A stretch of DNA of 64,000 nt from Hyposmocoma kahamanoa (Eukaryota; Arthropoda; Insecta; Lepidoptera; Cosmopterigidae): the NCBI RefSeq assembly GCF_003589595.1, contig NW_020653993.1, positions 4,286,963-4,350,962 on the forward strand, in the 5' to 3' direction. Position 1 is the first letter of the stretch. Every line of letters starts with the position of its first letter. Positions 21,334 to 31,897 of the stretch are shown one piece after another. Position numbers and translations under genes: made by a program. The notes beneath the pieces are model-generated. The model was not told where the DNA came from and ran no database searches. It saw nothing but the letters and a program-made list of their open reading frames with translations.

Positions 21334-21440
21334 AGCTTATATGGTAATTTAGTGAACACTTCGATAGCGCGTTCTATTTTGATCCCATCGCCATCTATCG
21401 GCAAGACGAGGTTACTAATATTTCTTGTACGTGGTGTTAC
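21334..21440 (+). repeat. Dispersed repeat K, copy 1 (recent)
   Basis: About 107 bp, nearly identical to 33344-33453. Shared blocks: 'gtgaacacttcgatagcgc', 'cgccatcta' and 'gaggttactaatatttct', then 'gtacgtggtgttac'. Fewer than ten differences indicate a recent common source. Confidence 0.9.
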
Positions 21441-21974
21441 AAGATTGAAAAAAATATTAAATACGTAACAAATATACTTTATTCTCCATTCTTCCCAGCA
21501 GTATTTCACTTTTCTATTACGAATTGCCAATAAAAAGGAAATTCAATCGTTCAAGTTCTGTAACTTTGTTTCTAGAGGCATGATTCAGTTTCAAGGACTC
21601 CCCATCCAATTGGGATGGAAAGTCTGTTTTATTGTGTCTGTTTTTATTAACCCACATTCGAATCTTTGTGTTACAAAAACCCATTCAAAGCCGCAATGGT
21701 GTGATGTATTGCATATAGAAGTAGACACGTATTTCAGTTCATTTTTTAAAACGCAAGCTTCAGAGTTATTTGTCACATAAAAAAGTCTAACTATAATAGC
21801 CATTAAGAAACTATTTAAATTGTTAATTCTGCAATATGTTTCGTTTGTATTTAGCATTAGAAAGAATACTGTGCTCCAAATCACAAATGGTTGACGTTGG
21901 TCAAAAAGCCTGTCAAGCGAGTCATGGGCAAAGACCATCATGGAGTGCAGGATCGGAAAGCAATGAGGTTATTG
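21441..21974. other. Intergenic, nothing recognised
   Basis: A 116-codon minus-strand frame (21591-21941) and a 66-codon plus-strand frame overlap here. Neither has a recognisable motif or coding context. Confidence 0.4.
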
Positions 21975-21975
21975 G

Positions 21976-22075
21976 CTTCTTTTCCTTCTCATCGCATCGA
22001 TGGCATACACTATATTATTGCGGCCTGAAACTTAGCCACGCTGATCACGCCACAAGTAGCCGCCATTCTATTAAT
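21976..22075 (+). repeat. Dispersed repeat J, copy 2
   Basis: Matches 16801-16897: 'atcgatggcatacactatat', 'ttattgcggcc', 'cttagccacgctgatcacg' and 'agccgccatt'. Confidence 0.7.
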
Positions 22076-22084
22076 CATAACGCA

Positions 22085-22214
22085 TACACATAGTCCCGTA
22101 CTAAAACCCAAAATCGCAGACGGCATGGATAAACTCATGAGATAAATAAATATAGGCCATGCAAATATTCCCGGGGTGAGGATCCTCCATTAAAACAACC
22201 GTTCGGTCAGGGAT
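22085..22214 (-). mobile_element. SINE B, diverged
   Basis: Reversed: 'acacatagtcccgtactaaa', 'gagataaataaatataggcc', 'atgcaaatattcccgggg', and at the box A side 'caaccgttcggtcagggatgcagtt'. Confidence 0.75.
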
Positions 22215-22254
22215 GCAGTTAAATGCTGAAGTATTAAATGCACAGTTGAGCGTT

Positions 22255-22500
22255 TAGCACTGGCAAAACTATCTATTTATTTTATCAAGGGTNNNNNNNN
22301 NNCAAGGGTTGTTAATTTGGTTGCATTACATTAAGAATATGCAAAAGCCGGTGTGTGAACATGAAGGAAACGTGATATGAAATCAGCATGCAAAATTTGT
22401 ATATACAATCCATTTTTTTGTATTTCAGTAACTTTGTGCTTTAAGATACGAGTTTGAGAAAGTAGGGCGACGATATGCATAGAAATTCAATTCTTTGTTG
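22255..22500 (+). repeat. Dispersed repeat Q, copy 1 (contains gap)
   Basis: Aligns with 36484-36700: 'ggcaaaact.tctatttatttt', 'ttaatttggttgcatta', 'gaaggaaacgtgat', 'aaaatttgtatatacaatcc' and 'agatacgagtttgagaaagt'. The class is unknown. Confidence 0.85.
22293..22302. other. Assembly gap (10 N)
   Basis: Ten Ns flanked by 'caagggt' on both sides. Collapsing one 'caagggt' restores a sequence colinear with the other copy of repeat Q, so the real missing length is probably about zero or negative. Confidence 0.97.
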
Positions 22501-22505
22501 TAAAC

Positions 22506-22724
22506 ATCAGAAAAAATAAAGCTGAAGACGTCGTGCGAATGGATTTTAGGACATAAGGATGGAGTATTCTGGATTTTCTGGTTATCCGAAACAGGAATGT
22601 TGACAGTAGAAATAAATTGTATTTCCCTTCAGATCCATATGAAGAACATTTTGGATATACCTTCTAACATTATCTCTAAAAATTGTATATAACAATATAT
22701 TTAGGATGCTGTTGCATGTTTTTC
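22506..22724. other. Intergenic, nothing recognised
   Basis: No signal seen. Confidence 0.4.
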
Positions 22725-22725
22725 T

Positions 22726-22925
22726 TTTATGCTAGCAAGTGACGGGACGAAGAAGTCGTGGGCCTGGTGGTAAGCGACTCGCCTGTCCGTAACAGTGCAG
22801 CTCAAAGGGTACTGACACTGTGCCAGTCACAGTGAGACATAAATTAACAAGTCCCATGTGCCTGTAATTTTACTAGCACCCTTACCCTTCAAAACCAGAA
22901 CGTGGTTATGCAAATAACTGCTGCC
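22726..22925 (-). repeat. Family A repeat, copy 10 (truncated)
   Basis: 'agtgacgggacgaagaagtc', 'gcctggtggtaagcgac' and 'cccatgtgcctgtaatttta', ending in the 'ccagaacgtgg' part. It joins the RTE fragment directly. Confidence 0.92.
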
Positions 22926-22927
22926 GC

Positions 22928-23190
22928 GAGTCTGATGTACACGCAGATGGGTTTGCCGCCATCGCTCTCATCATTCTCGCAACATCAGCCCCGCCCATGC
23001 CCATTTTTTCTTTCTCCACGTTATCCAAGACATCTTTAACTTTAGACCTATTTCAGATTCAAGCGTTACTTATTCGGTCCAGCAAGTTGACTCAGAGCAT
23101 TGCTCTCTACATGTCCCTCTACGCAACTCGAAACTTCGCAGTGGACTTTTGTATAAGAGTCATGGTTTCTGCACCGTAAACAACCACGGG
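22928..23190 (-). pseudogene. RTE-type LINE, RT distal part (downstream half of split element)
   Basis: Minus strand. Continuing from the piece at 23577-23775, it encodes 'YGAETMTLIQK' (RTE motif '(L/V).YGAETW(T/S)L'), then 'RDM.RAML.VNLLDRISNA', 'RNRSKVKDVLDNVEK' and 'GMGGADVARM'. Several stops occur. This is the stretch between the RT thumb and the 'W.GH(V/I).RM' block of RTE-type proteins. It is a decayed relic, interrupted by the insertion at 23191. Confidence 0.8.
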
Positions 23191-23576
23191 AAACTGATCT
23201 ATCGCCAATTTTAAATTACAACTGATCCCCTCTATATTTTGCAACTTCCAACGGATCCCCTCATTATATTTGTAAGGTAAGTACACTCAATAGAAAACAA
23301 AGTTTTGGAAACAAAGTTAATAAGTTAGTACAGTTAGTGATGTTATTTTCTAATAAACTACATAAAATAAAATACAACCCTCAAATACCTTTGCTTGTTG
23401 ACTGTACCACAGTACCACCGAAAATAAACTTGTAAATACCAGCGTATCAGGTGGGAATAAAATATTAATATTTATTCTTGATCCCCTGCATTGGGGGTCC
23501 GATGGGAAAGGAAAATAATTGAAACTAAAACGGATCCCCCAGGGATCGATTTTAGGGGATCGGATGGAAATAAGCC
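23191..23576. mobile_element. Unclassified 386 bp insertion with 11 bp target duplication
   Basis: Splits the RTE frame between 'PVVV' and 'YGAE'. 'acaaccacggg' is present on both sides (23180-23190 and 23577-23587), and joining them restores the reading frame. The insert carries five GATCCCC or GGGGATC-like motifs: 'ctgatcccctc', 'cggatcccctc', 'ttgatcccctg', 'cggatcccccagg' and 'ggggatcgg'. No TIR longer than a few bases, no pol III boxes and no coding frame are evident. An 11 bp duplication fits LINE-driven integration, but no poly(A) tail is obvious. Confidence 0.75.
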
Positions 23577-23775
23577 ACAACCACGGGCATTACATACTGC
23601 TCAAAGATCTTGACTTTGATATGTAGATGTAGGGGTATTTTGCCAAGTAGTGTTTGTTTGTTGGCACCAAATGCAGCGTTCGCCTGCGCAAGTCGCCGTT
23701 CAACTTCCGCTGTCTGGTTCTTTAAGCCCAGTGTAACCTTACGTTCCAAATATATGTATTCATTAGGTCACCACT
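23577..23775 (-). pseudogene. RTE-type LINE, RT palm/thumb fragment (upstream half)
   Basis: The minus strand reads 'YIYLERKVTLGLKNQTAEVERRL', then 'AQANAAFGANKQTL', 'IPLHLHIKVKIFEQYVMPVVV'. This matches the RTE-type pattern 'YLG..I......E...R...AW..FG.L......P..LK.KVF.QCVLPV.TYGAETW'. The frame is open from about 23749 to the insertion point and continues in the piece at 22928-23190. Confidence 0.85.
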
Positions 23776-23899
23776 GGAAGCTGGTAGTTAGTATATTATA
23801 GAAAAATAAATCAAAAACAAAAACATTTTTGAAATTGGTTTATATTTCAATACCTCCCACGTAAGTTATTGTAAGTGAAAATGCCATTTTTTGCTTTTT

Positions 23900-24026
23900 A
23901 ACTTAAATGTACCCTTTATTATGTATATTATAGGTTCCTTATTTGAAAGTAAAGAAATCACTTAGGGTTATATTTATTGCCAAACATGGAACCTATAATA
24001 TACATAAAAAATATATTATTTAAGTT
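23900..24026. repeat. 39 bp imperfect inverted repeat (snap-back)
   Basis: 23900-23938 and 23988-24026 are inverted copies sharing 'aacttaaat' and an exact 'tatgtatattataggttcc'. The central loop is 49 bp. An adjacent small palindrome 'caaaatatgatattttg' lies at 24031. It may be a tiny foldback element. Confidence 0.8.
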
Positions 24027-24049
24027 AAACATCAAAATATGATATTTTG

Positions 24050-24660
24050 ATTTACAACATACGTGTGAGGTATCGATTTAATTTTAAACTTTGCCAACGA
24101 CAATTTATCATAATACTAATCATAGACAATTGACTAAAGATATTTTCTTTTATATTATGTTTAGAGGAAATTGAAACAGATTTAACAACTTCAAGCAATT
24201 ATATATTTAATTGAGTTGTACTCGAGTACATTTCATATTTATGATTTCCGTTTACCCGGTTGTACCGGATGCAGTAAACATGTTATGAGTGTGTTTATGC
24301 AGCTGCAATTATTGATTTTATATAGAAATGTATTATGCTCAAAAGAGGTAATTTGTTGTTAATTGTACAGATGTTTACAGAAAAAATTATATTTTTTTTA
24401 ACTACCAGCGCATAGTGGGCATAAACTGATTCACGGACTTAGGATTAGGATACGTGACATTGAAAAGATTATTTTTTTTAAACTACCTATGGTTAATTTT
24501 TCTACGTAATCTCATTTTAACTCTGTTCACTTTGATCGGTTATATTCCATCATAATCAATCCACCAAAATGTTTTTTGTGTCAAACTAAAAAATAAGCTC
24601 TGTTTCAGCTATCACTTCCTCGTTTGATGCAAACTCTCTGTCTGTATAACTTAACTTTCG
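24050..24660. other. Intergenic, nothing recognised
   Basis: AT-rich. No gene or repeat recognised. Confidence 0.4.
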
Positions 24661-24891
24661 ATGAGGCCCAGCCGTTTATACTTTGGACGTTGGAGTCCCG
24701 AATTCGATTCTCGGTGGGACCAAATTGAGAACTGAACTTTTCTAAATTGGTTCTGGGTAGTGGCCCAGAGTGAATTACGTTGCTCTGGTGCTCATAGTAC
24801 AGGGAAATTCTAGTTTGAGACCAGACAATTGGTGCGAGCGTCTGGGACATTATTATTATTATTATTATTATATAATATTATATTATTATTA
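24661..24891 (+). mobile_element. SINE C (tRNA-derived) with (ATT)n tail
   Basis: Head 'ggcccagccgtttatacttt', box B 'gaattcgattctcggt', body 'tctaaattggttctggg', 'agtgaattacgttgctctgg' and 'tagtttgagaccagac', then a long ATT repeat tail (24850-24891). The tRNA-like head is slightly 5'-truncated. Confidence 0.88.
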
Positions 24892-25704
24892 ATATCTAAA
24901 TTATGTGAAAATAAACTACTTTTTAAATGAAAACTTGCATATTTAAAAAAAATCATGAAAAATACCGAAATTTTGCCTCTAAAAGCTGTTGATAGATTCC
25001 TGTTTTTTTACAGAAAATAATTGGAACTATACTCTTGCAAGTCAAATAAATTACAATGTCATATATTTTGAGCCAAAAATATCATGTTTATTTTTCCATA
25101 CAAAAAATTAAACAATTTCTTTTTCTCTGGAACTATAAACGTTGTCAAAAAGGAATGTCATTATTAATCATACAACAAATTGAGCTCGATATTGCACAAA
25201 TTTTTACTATGTCCACGAATTATAGTTGGGTCCCACTGTGCAGCAGTGCTTATTAAAGACATCTTCATTGACATAAAGTGAGGGTCCCGATTCTTGAGCG
25301 ACAGATAAACATGTCACAGTAGAGAAATGTCGATAAAACGTGGCGGATGTCGATCGTAAACAGTTTTTGGTATACTCAGAATCCTCTATAAAGGTAGATG
25401 TAGAGACAGGGATATTACACTCAAAGTCATGTGTAAATAGGCAAGATAAGGCAATCTAGACTATTATTTTGTTGAAGTATAGAATACAGCGACCATTTCG
25501 TTATATACATACCTATATTTGACTTGACAGCTCTTGAATATAGTGCAAAAAATCTTGAAAACGATATAATAGAAACGTTATATTAACTGGAATGTCGAAA
25601 TCTTTCGCCTAAACACCTTTATTGAAACTATACGTATGAAAATATAAGTTTTTTTTCAATAATGATATTTTTTGCATTACAAACATTACTTTAAATACTT
25701 TTAA
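24892..25704. other. Intergenic, nothing recognised
   Basis: AT-rich. The 66-codon frame at 25056-25256 is not convincing. Confidence 0.4.
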
Positions 25705-25800
25705 CCTGTCATCATCATCAGCTTATCGCGATACACTGCTGGACACAGACCTCTACCAATGTGCGCTGTTTCGCTCGGTCTCAGCTTGTGGCATCCATCT
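25705..25800 (-). pseudogene. RTE-type LINE 3' end
   Basis: 'catcatcatcagcttatcgc', 'cactgctggacacagacctc' and 'caatgtgcgctgtttcgc' parallel the 3' end at 13735-13840, reverse strand. Too short and diverged to read a frame. Confidence 0.55.
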
Positions 25801-25949
25801 GCCACTATATGGTCAGAAGACATCTTACGCTACATTTGACGAGCCGTAAACTCGTCGTTATCGTGTATTAATATAGTCCATGATTTCGAAAATTAAGTCG
25901 CATTGTATGATTAAAGTAACAAGATTTAAAATAATCTCAGTGTAGAGTA

Positions 25950-26130
25950 CCAAAAAACCGACCTCAAAAGTTCGTGAAATTACATCTATTTGCCAAGTTT
26001 TATTGAAATCCACACTAGTTTGCCACCCTTAGAGATGGCTATTTGCTTCAAATTTAAATGGGAACACTAACGAGGTACCCGTTTTCAAAAAAAAAAACCA
26101 TCAAAATCGGTTCAAAAATGCCGAACATGC
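25950..26130 (-). repeat. Lepidopteran 'ggaggaggtt' repeat, copy 1
   Basis: Reverse of the copies at 34098 and 38600: 'aaaaccgacctcaaaag', 'gccaagttttattgaaat', 'gccacccttagagatgg', 'ttcaaatttaaatggga', then 'catcaaaatcggttca'. Confidence 0.8.
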
Positions 26131-26201
26131 ATACAAAAATCTTTCACATTTTGTCAATTAAATTCAAGCATTCACGTGAATTAAACTGTAACACGTAACT
26201 A

Positions 26202-26336
26202 CGTCACGCGTCCTAGAGACATGTGTTCCTAACGATTTTAGTTTTTTTTATATATTTTTTCTATTTTTTTTTTAAAACGTGGATGTAAATACTATAGCGC
26301 CTTGGAGACCACAATATATCTCTAGGTTGCGTGACG
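26202..26336. repeat. Small foldback element N, copy 1
   Basis: Ends are inverted: CGTCACGCGTCCTAGAGA on the left, and CGTCACGCAACCTAGAGA read inward from the right (two mismatches in 18). It is 135 bp with an internal T-run and 'acgtggatgtaaatac'. A related copy lies at 48516-48705. No target duplication is evident. Confidence 0.7.
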
Positions 26337-26984
26337 GGTTAAACAAAAAAAACGACGAAAATTGGGAATCTTTAAATTAAATTCAAAACTTTCCATTTTT
26401 AGTGTGAATTTAGATTATTATTTACATTTCCATGTTACGTTTGTTTCATATAGATAAAGATACAAAGATTAAAGTAAACAAATGCACAATCAACCACAGA
26501 CACAGCATTACATTTTGAACTTTGAACAATTCTTATCGCAAATGGCATAAAGTTGATTTTAAATCTGAGTTGTAAAATTGAACGTACTTTTGACCGCACG
26601 TACGTTCCGTAAATGGCAATAGCAAGATAACATCCATTTATTAATACAACCGCCATTAACACCTTTTATAACAAGAGAGAAGGCAAAAAACATGAAATTC
26701 CCTAATTACTCGTTCGGAACACGTACAGCCCCTCTCTGTAGATCGTAATTTTTATAGTAACGATTGCAATTTTACATTTATTGTAACATTAAGGAGGGCG
26801 ATATTCGTATCACAAATACGGGCGGCCATTTTGTGAACGATGTGAATTCAAAATGGTGGCAGTGACATATTGTGTCATAGATTTTTTATTATTTTCATAA
26901 GATACGTTTGTGAATTGTATGGTGGAAGTGAGTTATACAAAATTATAATAACACTAATGTGCCAATCACGTTAATTATTACCTA
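26337..26984. other. Intergenic, nothing recognised
   Basis: No signal seen. A GC-richer patch at 26795-26870 includes 'gcggccattttgtgaacgat'. Confidence 0.4.
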
Positions 26985-27150
26985 ATCTCAACTAAGGAAT
27001 GTCCTACATTGTGGATACCAAAGTCGAAGTAAAGTCAGGAGCACTAACTAACCTGAACCTCCTGATTACTAATTTAGAAATGTTTATTTGCCAAACAGGT
27101 TCTAACAGAAATCGAACTGTCTAGCATGTACGAAGCTAAGTTACGTAATT
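26985..27150 (-). mobile_element. SINE C, strongly diverged
   Basis: Reverse order of SINE C blocks: 'tctcaactaaggaatgtcct', 'ctaatttagaaatgttta', and the box B complement 'ggttctaacagaaatcgaac'. Confidence 0.5.
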
Positions 27151-27887
27151 TAAGGGATTATTATTTTATTACATGAGATTTTGTAAAAGCGGTTACTAAA
27201 CTACTAAGTTACCGTTAGACTCAGACTTCTGAAGTATCTGAAGTTTCGCTTATCTATGAAGACTTAAAACTATGACTGAAAATGTGAATGTTAATTGCAT
27301 TTTAATAATAACTAATGGAATGGCCACCATAATGGAAATTTAAGATAGGCGTTGGAAAGTAATTACTCAAATCGCATAATGTCCGAATGGAATTACTCGG
27401 CAATTCCTCAGCCGATATGCATGAAATTTGAAAGTGGCATAAAAAATACAATTCTACGTACTATGACGGACCCCAAATTTAGAATTTAGTTTCTAAGTTA
27501 AGTAACTACATATATCGAATTCTTAGATTTTCGCGATTGTTACACATAAGAAATAAAACTATTTTTCCGGATTTTATTTTTTATAATAATTCTAATTTCC
27601 ATTATTAATTAATAATAAATTGAACTTAATAAAAAGTCATATTATTGTAATAAAATAATTTGTAAAACATAATGTAAATTGGAATGTGTCTTTGTAAAAT
27701 TAAAATAAGATATTTAATTAATAACTTGTAAGTATAGTGAAAAAACAGGGTGGTTTGCATTAATATCAGACATAACTGGTTGATGACTGTACCACCTCCT
27801 GTAACCTGTAAAGGGCCCGAAACAAATATACCTACGTGATTTAAATCCGTTTAATTTCCTAACTTTACTTCAAATTACACTTCAAAT
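27151..27887. other. Intergenic, nothing recognised
   Basis: AT-rich. No gene or repeat recognised. Confidence 0.4.
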
Positions 27888-28020
27888 CAATAGAATGGTC
27901 ACCATGCTGGTCTGCTACGCAGTGGTCCCGGGTTCGATTTCCGGGTCAGTGTTGTCTATGTGTATGTCCATGGCACTCGCGATACAGGGTTTCCCTAGTG
28001 CGGAGATATGAGTGTGTATT
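27888..28020 (+). mobile_element. SINE B with internal deletion
   Basis: Box A side 'gaatggtcaccatgctggtc', box B 'gggttcgatttccggg', then directly 'tgttgtctatgtgtatgtcc', 'ggcactcgcgatacagggt' and 'ttccctagtgcgg'. The 'ggcctacatttatttct' segment is deleted. Confidence 0.88.
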
Positions 28021-28455
28021 CACACATTTAAAATTCTACAAATTGATGACAAACTTTCTAGAAATGTGTAGATTTGCGAGATTATCTAAATTCCAGTATG
28101 TAGCTGTGTAAATAGGCAGCTATGTAAATACCACTGTGAGATCCAACCAAAGCCAAAAACAAAGTTTCAGGGGTATAGCTACTCTTTTCTACATAAAGTG
28201 CTTCTATTTTCTCAATGTCCGTCGGCAATCATCGGATTTCCGAATGCACACGAATATTAATTTTCACACACATTAATTAGATTTAAAATTTATAATAATT
28301 TGAACTACGAACAACGTATTTGTTGTTGTTTAGATGTCCGTGTGAACCATATAGAGATGTAAAACTATTTCCCTATTTTTTAATAACATTTACTCCATGT
28401 CAATAAGCAATTTAACAAAAATATGAAGTAAATAAAGTGTGCTTCTTTTATTATA
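28021..28455. other. Intergenic, nothing recognised
   Basis: No signal seen. Confidence 0.4.
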
Positions 28456-28469
28456 ATTCATTCATTAAT

Positions 28470-28760
28470 TTCATTTCAAGCCGTTTGCACCCATTGCTGA
28501 GTATGGGCCTCCTTTCTATTGCACCATATTTTCCGGTCCCTTGCGAGTCGTGTCCAGTGGTTCCCAACTATGCCTTTGATGTCATCAATTCAGTAATGGC
28601 TTTCGTCCATTTTCCACCGTCTCTTCTAGCCAAGTGCTCACCTCCACTTAAGCTTGGCTATCCTCTTATCCACGTCTAGTACCTTTGTGCGACGTCGAAT
28701 GTCTACATCGGGTACGTGGTCCAGCAGAGAAATTCCGAGCATGACGCGCTCCATTTATAT
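28470..28760 (-). pseudogene. RTE-type LINE, C-terminal region
   Basis: The minus strand encodes 'ERVMLGISLLDHVPDVDIRRRTKVLDVDKRIAKLKWRWALG'-like sequence (RTE pattern 'RAMLG(V/I)S..D.......R..T...D....I..LKW.WAGH'). It then decays with stops towards 'catttcaagccg..gcacccattgctg' at the 3' end. A parallel copy at 34975-35420 shares boundary and order. The plus-strand frames here are shadows. Confidence 0.78.
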
Positions 28761-29469
28761 AACTAAAAATGAATATTTTCCCGGTTTAACAAATATTTCA
28801 ATCCAGACCGTGTCTGAACGCATTTCTTCATCTGACTTAGCCATTAAGTTAGTATGTTCGCCATCGATGGAATAATCACTTTTCGCGCTGCTTCTTGTAA
28901 AAAATACAAACACTCGATGTAAATTATCTGTCGTGATTTAGCGGCGTTCGTCCCATTGCATAATAAATAAAAATGTAAATGTAAAAAATGTAATAGCATC
29001 TCTATATACTTCTAAGTCGCTGAAAGCGTCCGATCCGACCACAGGCAAAAAGCAATTGAATTAAACCAGACGACAGCCAAAACAAGAAGTTTGCCAAGGG
29101 ATATTGAGAAAATAGAAGAATTGATCAGAAACCAATTATATAAAAAACAGAAACGGAACCTTTTTGAAAATTTGTTACATAATGTATGATGCATCCAATA
29201 ATCAATAAGTATTTTCACACAATGTAACATGTTTCTAGAACAGAACGTAAGACTGCATAGTAATTTAGATTCAACCTTCGCGCGTACTATGCATTAAACA
29301 AACCTAATATACCGCAAATAAATAAGGCTGAGATATCTGCTACAGCATAAATAAAACCAAGTAAGTCAAGTTAATATAAATAAGAAATTTAACAAAAATT
29401 AAGTACTGTGAATAGCGACATCTCTAGCCGGTTTGATAGATTTCTCATAGATGGCGCTACGGTTATAGT
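28761..29469. other. Intergenic, possible 3' tail remnant
   Basis: At 28935-28990, 'gcggcgttcgtcccattgca' with 'taataaataaaaatgtaaat' looks like a retroelement 3' end, but no body is identified. Otherwise nothing. Confidence 0.35.
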
Positions 29470-29645
29470 CATTGAAAAAGACCAAATACAAAAGATTCAA
29501 CAAACAAGCACATAGAGAAATTTGTGAGTTTCGCTGGTTCGTTCCGTGGCTTAGTAGGTGTAGCGTCTGGCACGGTTTACTAGTAGACGTGAGTTCGAAG
29601 CCGACCGGATCGAAGGAATTTTTTGTAAGTGTTCGATCTTTATAG
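29470..29645 (+). mobile_element. SINE D/M (tRNA-derived), copy 1
   Basis: 5' flank 'accaaatacaaaagattcaa', then a tRNA-like unit with box A 'tggcttagtaggtgtagcg' at 29547 and box B 'gagttcgaagcc' at 29591, then 'gaccggatcgaagg'. The copy at 43649-43810 has the same flanks and boxes, so this is a dispersed pol III-derived element and not a functional tRNA gene. Confidence 0.75.
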
Positions 29646-29984
29646 TAATGTTTAAAAAACAGCCCACATTATAAAACCATACAAGTCTGTAATAAAATAC
29701 CTGACATAATAAAAGAGGTCAAAGTGTTACTCTGTAGGTGAGTTCTTAAACGACGATTGTAAATAATGATCGTAATATATATTGTAATACAAATCTAGAT
29801 ATATTTGGAATTTTAAATTAAATATAAATAATTCAATTCAATTCGATTCAAAAACATAAAATCCATAGTTATCATTACGTTCAAGTCTAAAATGTACCTA
29901 AATTTTAATTCAAATCTTAATTTAAGTGTAATTAATTATACCTATACGAGGTATCACATGCATGTACGTACGAAAATAGTTCTA
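29646..29984. other. Intergenic, nothing recognised
   Basis: AT-rich. No signal seen. Confidence 0.4.
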
Positions 29985-30260
29985 TTATATATTTAGTGAC
30001 GGGACATCCATACAGTTGCAGTGCCACTCAGAGCTTTAAATCGCAAAGATCTGAGGGGCGCTGCCACTGCGTCCGTCACCCTGAGACATAAGTTGACAAG
30101 TCCCATGCGCCTGTAATTTCGCCAGCACCTTTCAAAACTGGAACACAGTAATGCTGACATTACTACTTGGCGGCAGAAATAGGTAAGGTGGCAGTACCAC
30201 CTTCGATGAAACTCAGTATGATAATAATGAAATCTTATATCAGGAGCTCCACTGCTGCTA
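29985..30260 (-). repeat. Family A repeat, copy 11
   Basis: 'tagtgacgggacatccataca' (outer ~40 bp deleted after 'gggac'), an intact middle, then 'ggtggcagtacca' with ~50 bp of foreign sequence before 'ggagctccactgctgcta'. Confidence 0.93.
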
Positions 30261-31089
30261 GAAAATAGGTAGTGAGTTCGGGTCAAGTCTTTATTTATTC
30301 CATCAGTGTGGTCAAGTCATTTACAACAAATGGCATATTCAGCTTAACAAAAAAAATATTAACTGTGTACATTATACACAACCGTCAAAAAAGGTCACTA
30401 AGCGATCCCTTATGGCTCGATCTTAAAGCTCAATTTACATTGCCACGAAATGAAAGCAAATTTTCATAACAAAAATGTACATAGCATTACGAACGTTATG
30501 TCCATTGAGTTAGAATGTTTAACAACAAAGCGTTGCTACGTCACCAATGATGGCAGGTGTAAAGAACATTTTTTTATCCATGCTTATTATTTAGGTTAGA
30601 TCTGTCCTTGACCTGTTCGCGTAATTGAAACTGGTATAGGTAAGTAGGTAATTGAATTATGTAGCAGTAATACTTCGCTAGCCAATTTATTATAAAGTTC
30701 ACAAAGTACCTATTGATACCTTCGAACCTATGATATTATTATTTGAATAAATTAAGTTTTTGGAACCTACTAATGCTTAGTGCTAGATAGTACGTAATGG
30801 TAGAGGAAAAGGAACAAAATTGGAAGATTTGATTTTATATTAATTTATTACCAGCGTCAATTTCTGATTCTGAACGTGAATTACTACTCGAATTCGAATG
30901 TTTGCAATCTCTCCATTCTAATAAAATCATTAGGGATGGCACAGATATGGATATAAATGATAGTATATATGAATAAATAATTAATTACTGCTAATTTTTA
31001 ACGTCTATTGAATACAATTCATTACAAACATGGCTTTAAAATGAGTATTATCTGTAGACTAATCGAATTTCGGGGAAAAATATTGTAAT
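30261..31089. other. Intergenic, nothing recognised
   Basis: No signal seen. The frame at 30272-30469 has no recognisable motif. Confidence 0.4.
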
Positions 31090-31252
31090 TTTTTTTTTAT
31101 ATAACGCTAAGTGACAGGACGAACAAGTCGTGCGCCTGGTGGTAAGCGACACGCCTCCATAACAATTGCAGTGCCATTCAAGAGCTTTAAATCGCAAAGA
31201 TCTTATGGTCACTGCCACTGAACCAGTCACCCTGAGACATCGAGTTGAGACA
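31090..31252 (-). repeat. Family A repeat, copy 12 (truncated)
   Basis: 'taagtgacaggacgaacaag', 'gcgcctggtggtaagcgaca', 'gagctttaaatcgcaaagat' and 'ccagtcaccctgagacat', then lost. Confidence 0.92.
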
Positions 31253-31603
31253 TATATATCGTCGAAACGCAACGCAATCTCCTGGGAAGCACTGCCACCT
31301 CATCTATTTCTATCCCGAAAATTATGTACTTACTACATAATATTACTCTATGTATAAGTGAAGGGGCAAATAGTTAAAAGCGTTGCCTCAGCCCGTTTCC
31401 TTTGACACGTCTACAGCTTTGACATCGCGAGTGTATCGCAAAACTAACCTGTTTACACTTACGAGCAAATAAATGGACACATTTGCATATTACTTTACTG
31501 CGTTACCAAGTTTGCCAAGGACACTTTTTTAGTATGATATTATTTTAATTTAAGATCATAATTCTTCACCTTTTCCGGATTTTACATGGAGTGAATGTAC
31601 ATT
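31253..31603. other. Intergenic, nothing recognised
   Basis: No signal seen. Confidence 0.4.
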
Positions 31604-31881
31604 CAGTAGCAGTAGAGCTCCTTGTGAAAGAGTCCGTCCAGGGAAGTACTGATACCTTACCTGCTTCTGCCACCAAACTGTAATGTGAGGATTGCTGTGT
31701 TCCAGTTTTGAAAGGTAAGGTGAAATTACAGGCACATGGGCCTTTTTAAGCTATGTTTCAAAGTGATGGCCGTAGTTTTCCTCAAATCTTTTTGATTTGA
31801 AGCTCTAAATTGCACTGCAACTGTTATGGACAAGCGTGTCGCTAATCACCAGCCGTCCCGTCACTTGGTATAATAAAAAAG
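31604..31881 (+). repeat. Family A repeat, copy 13
   Basis: From 'agtagcagtagagctccttg' to 'gtcccgtcacttggtataat' with a trailing A-run. Both outer ends are present, with a small internal deletion near 'gggtgctgg'. Confidence 0.95.
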
Positions 31882-31897
31882 ATATAAGAGGAAAAAA

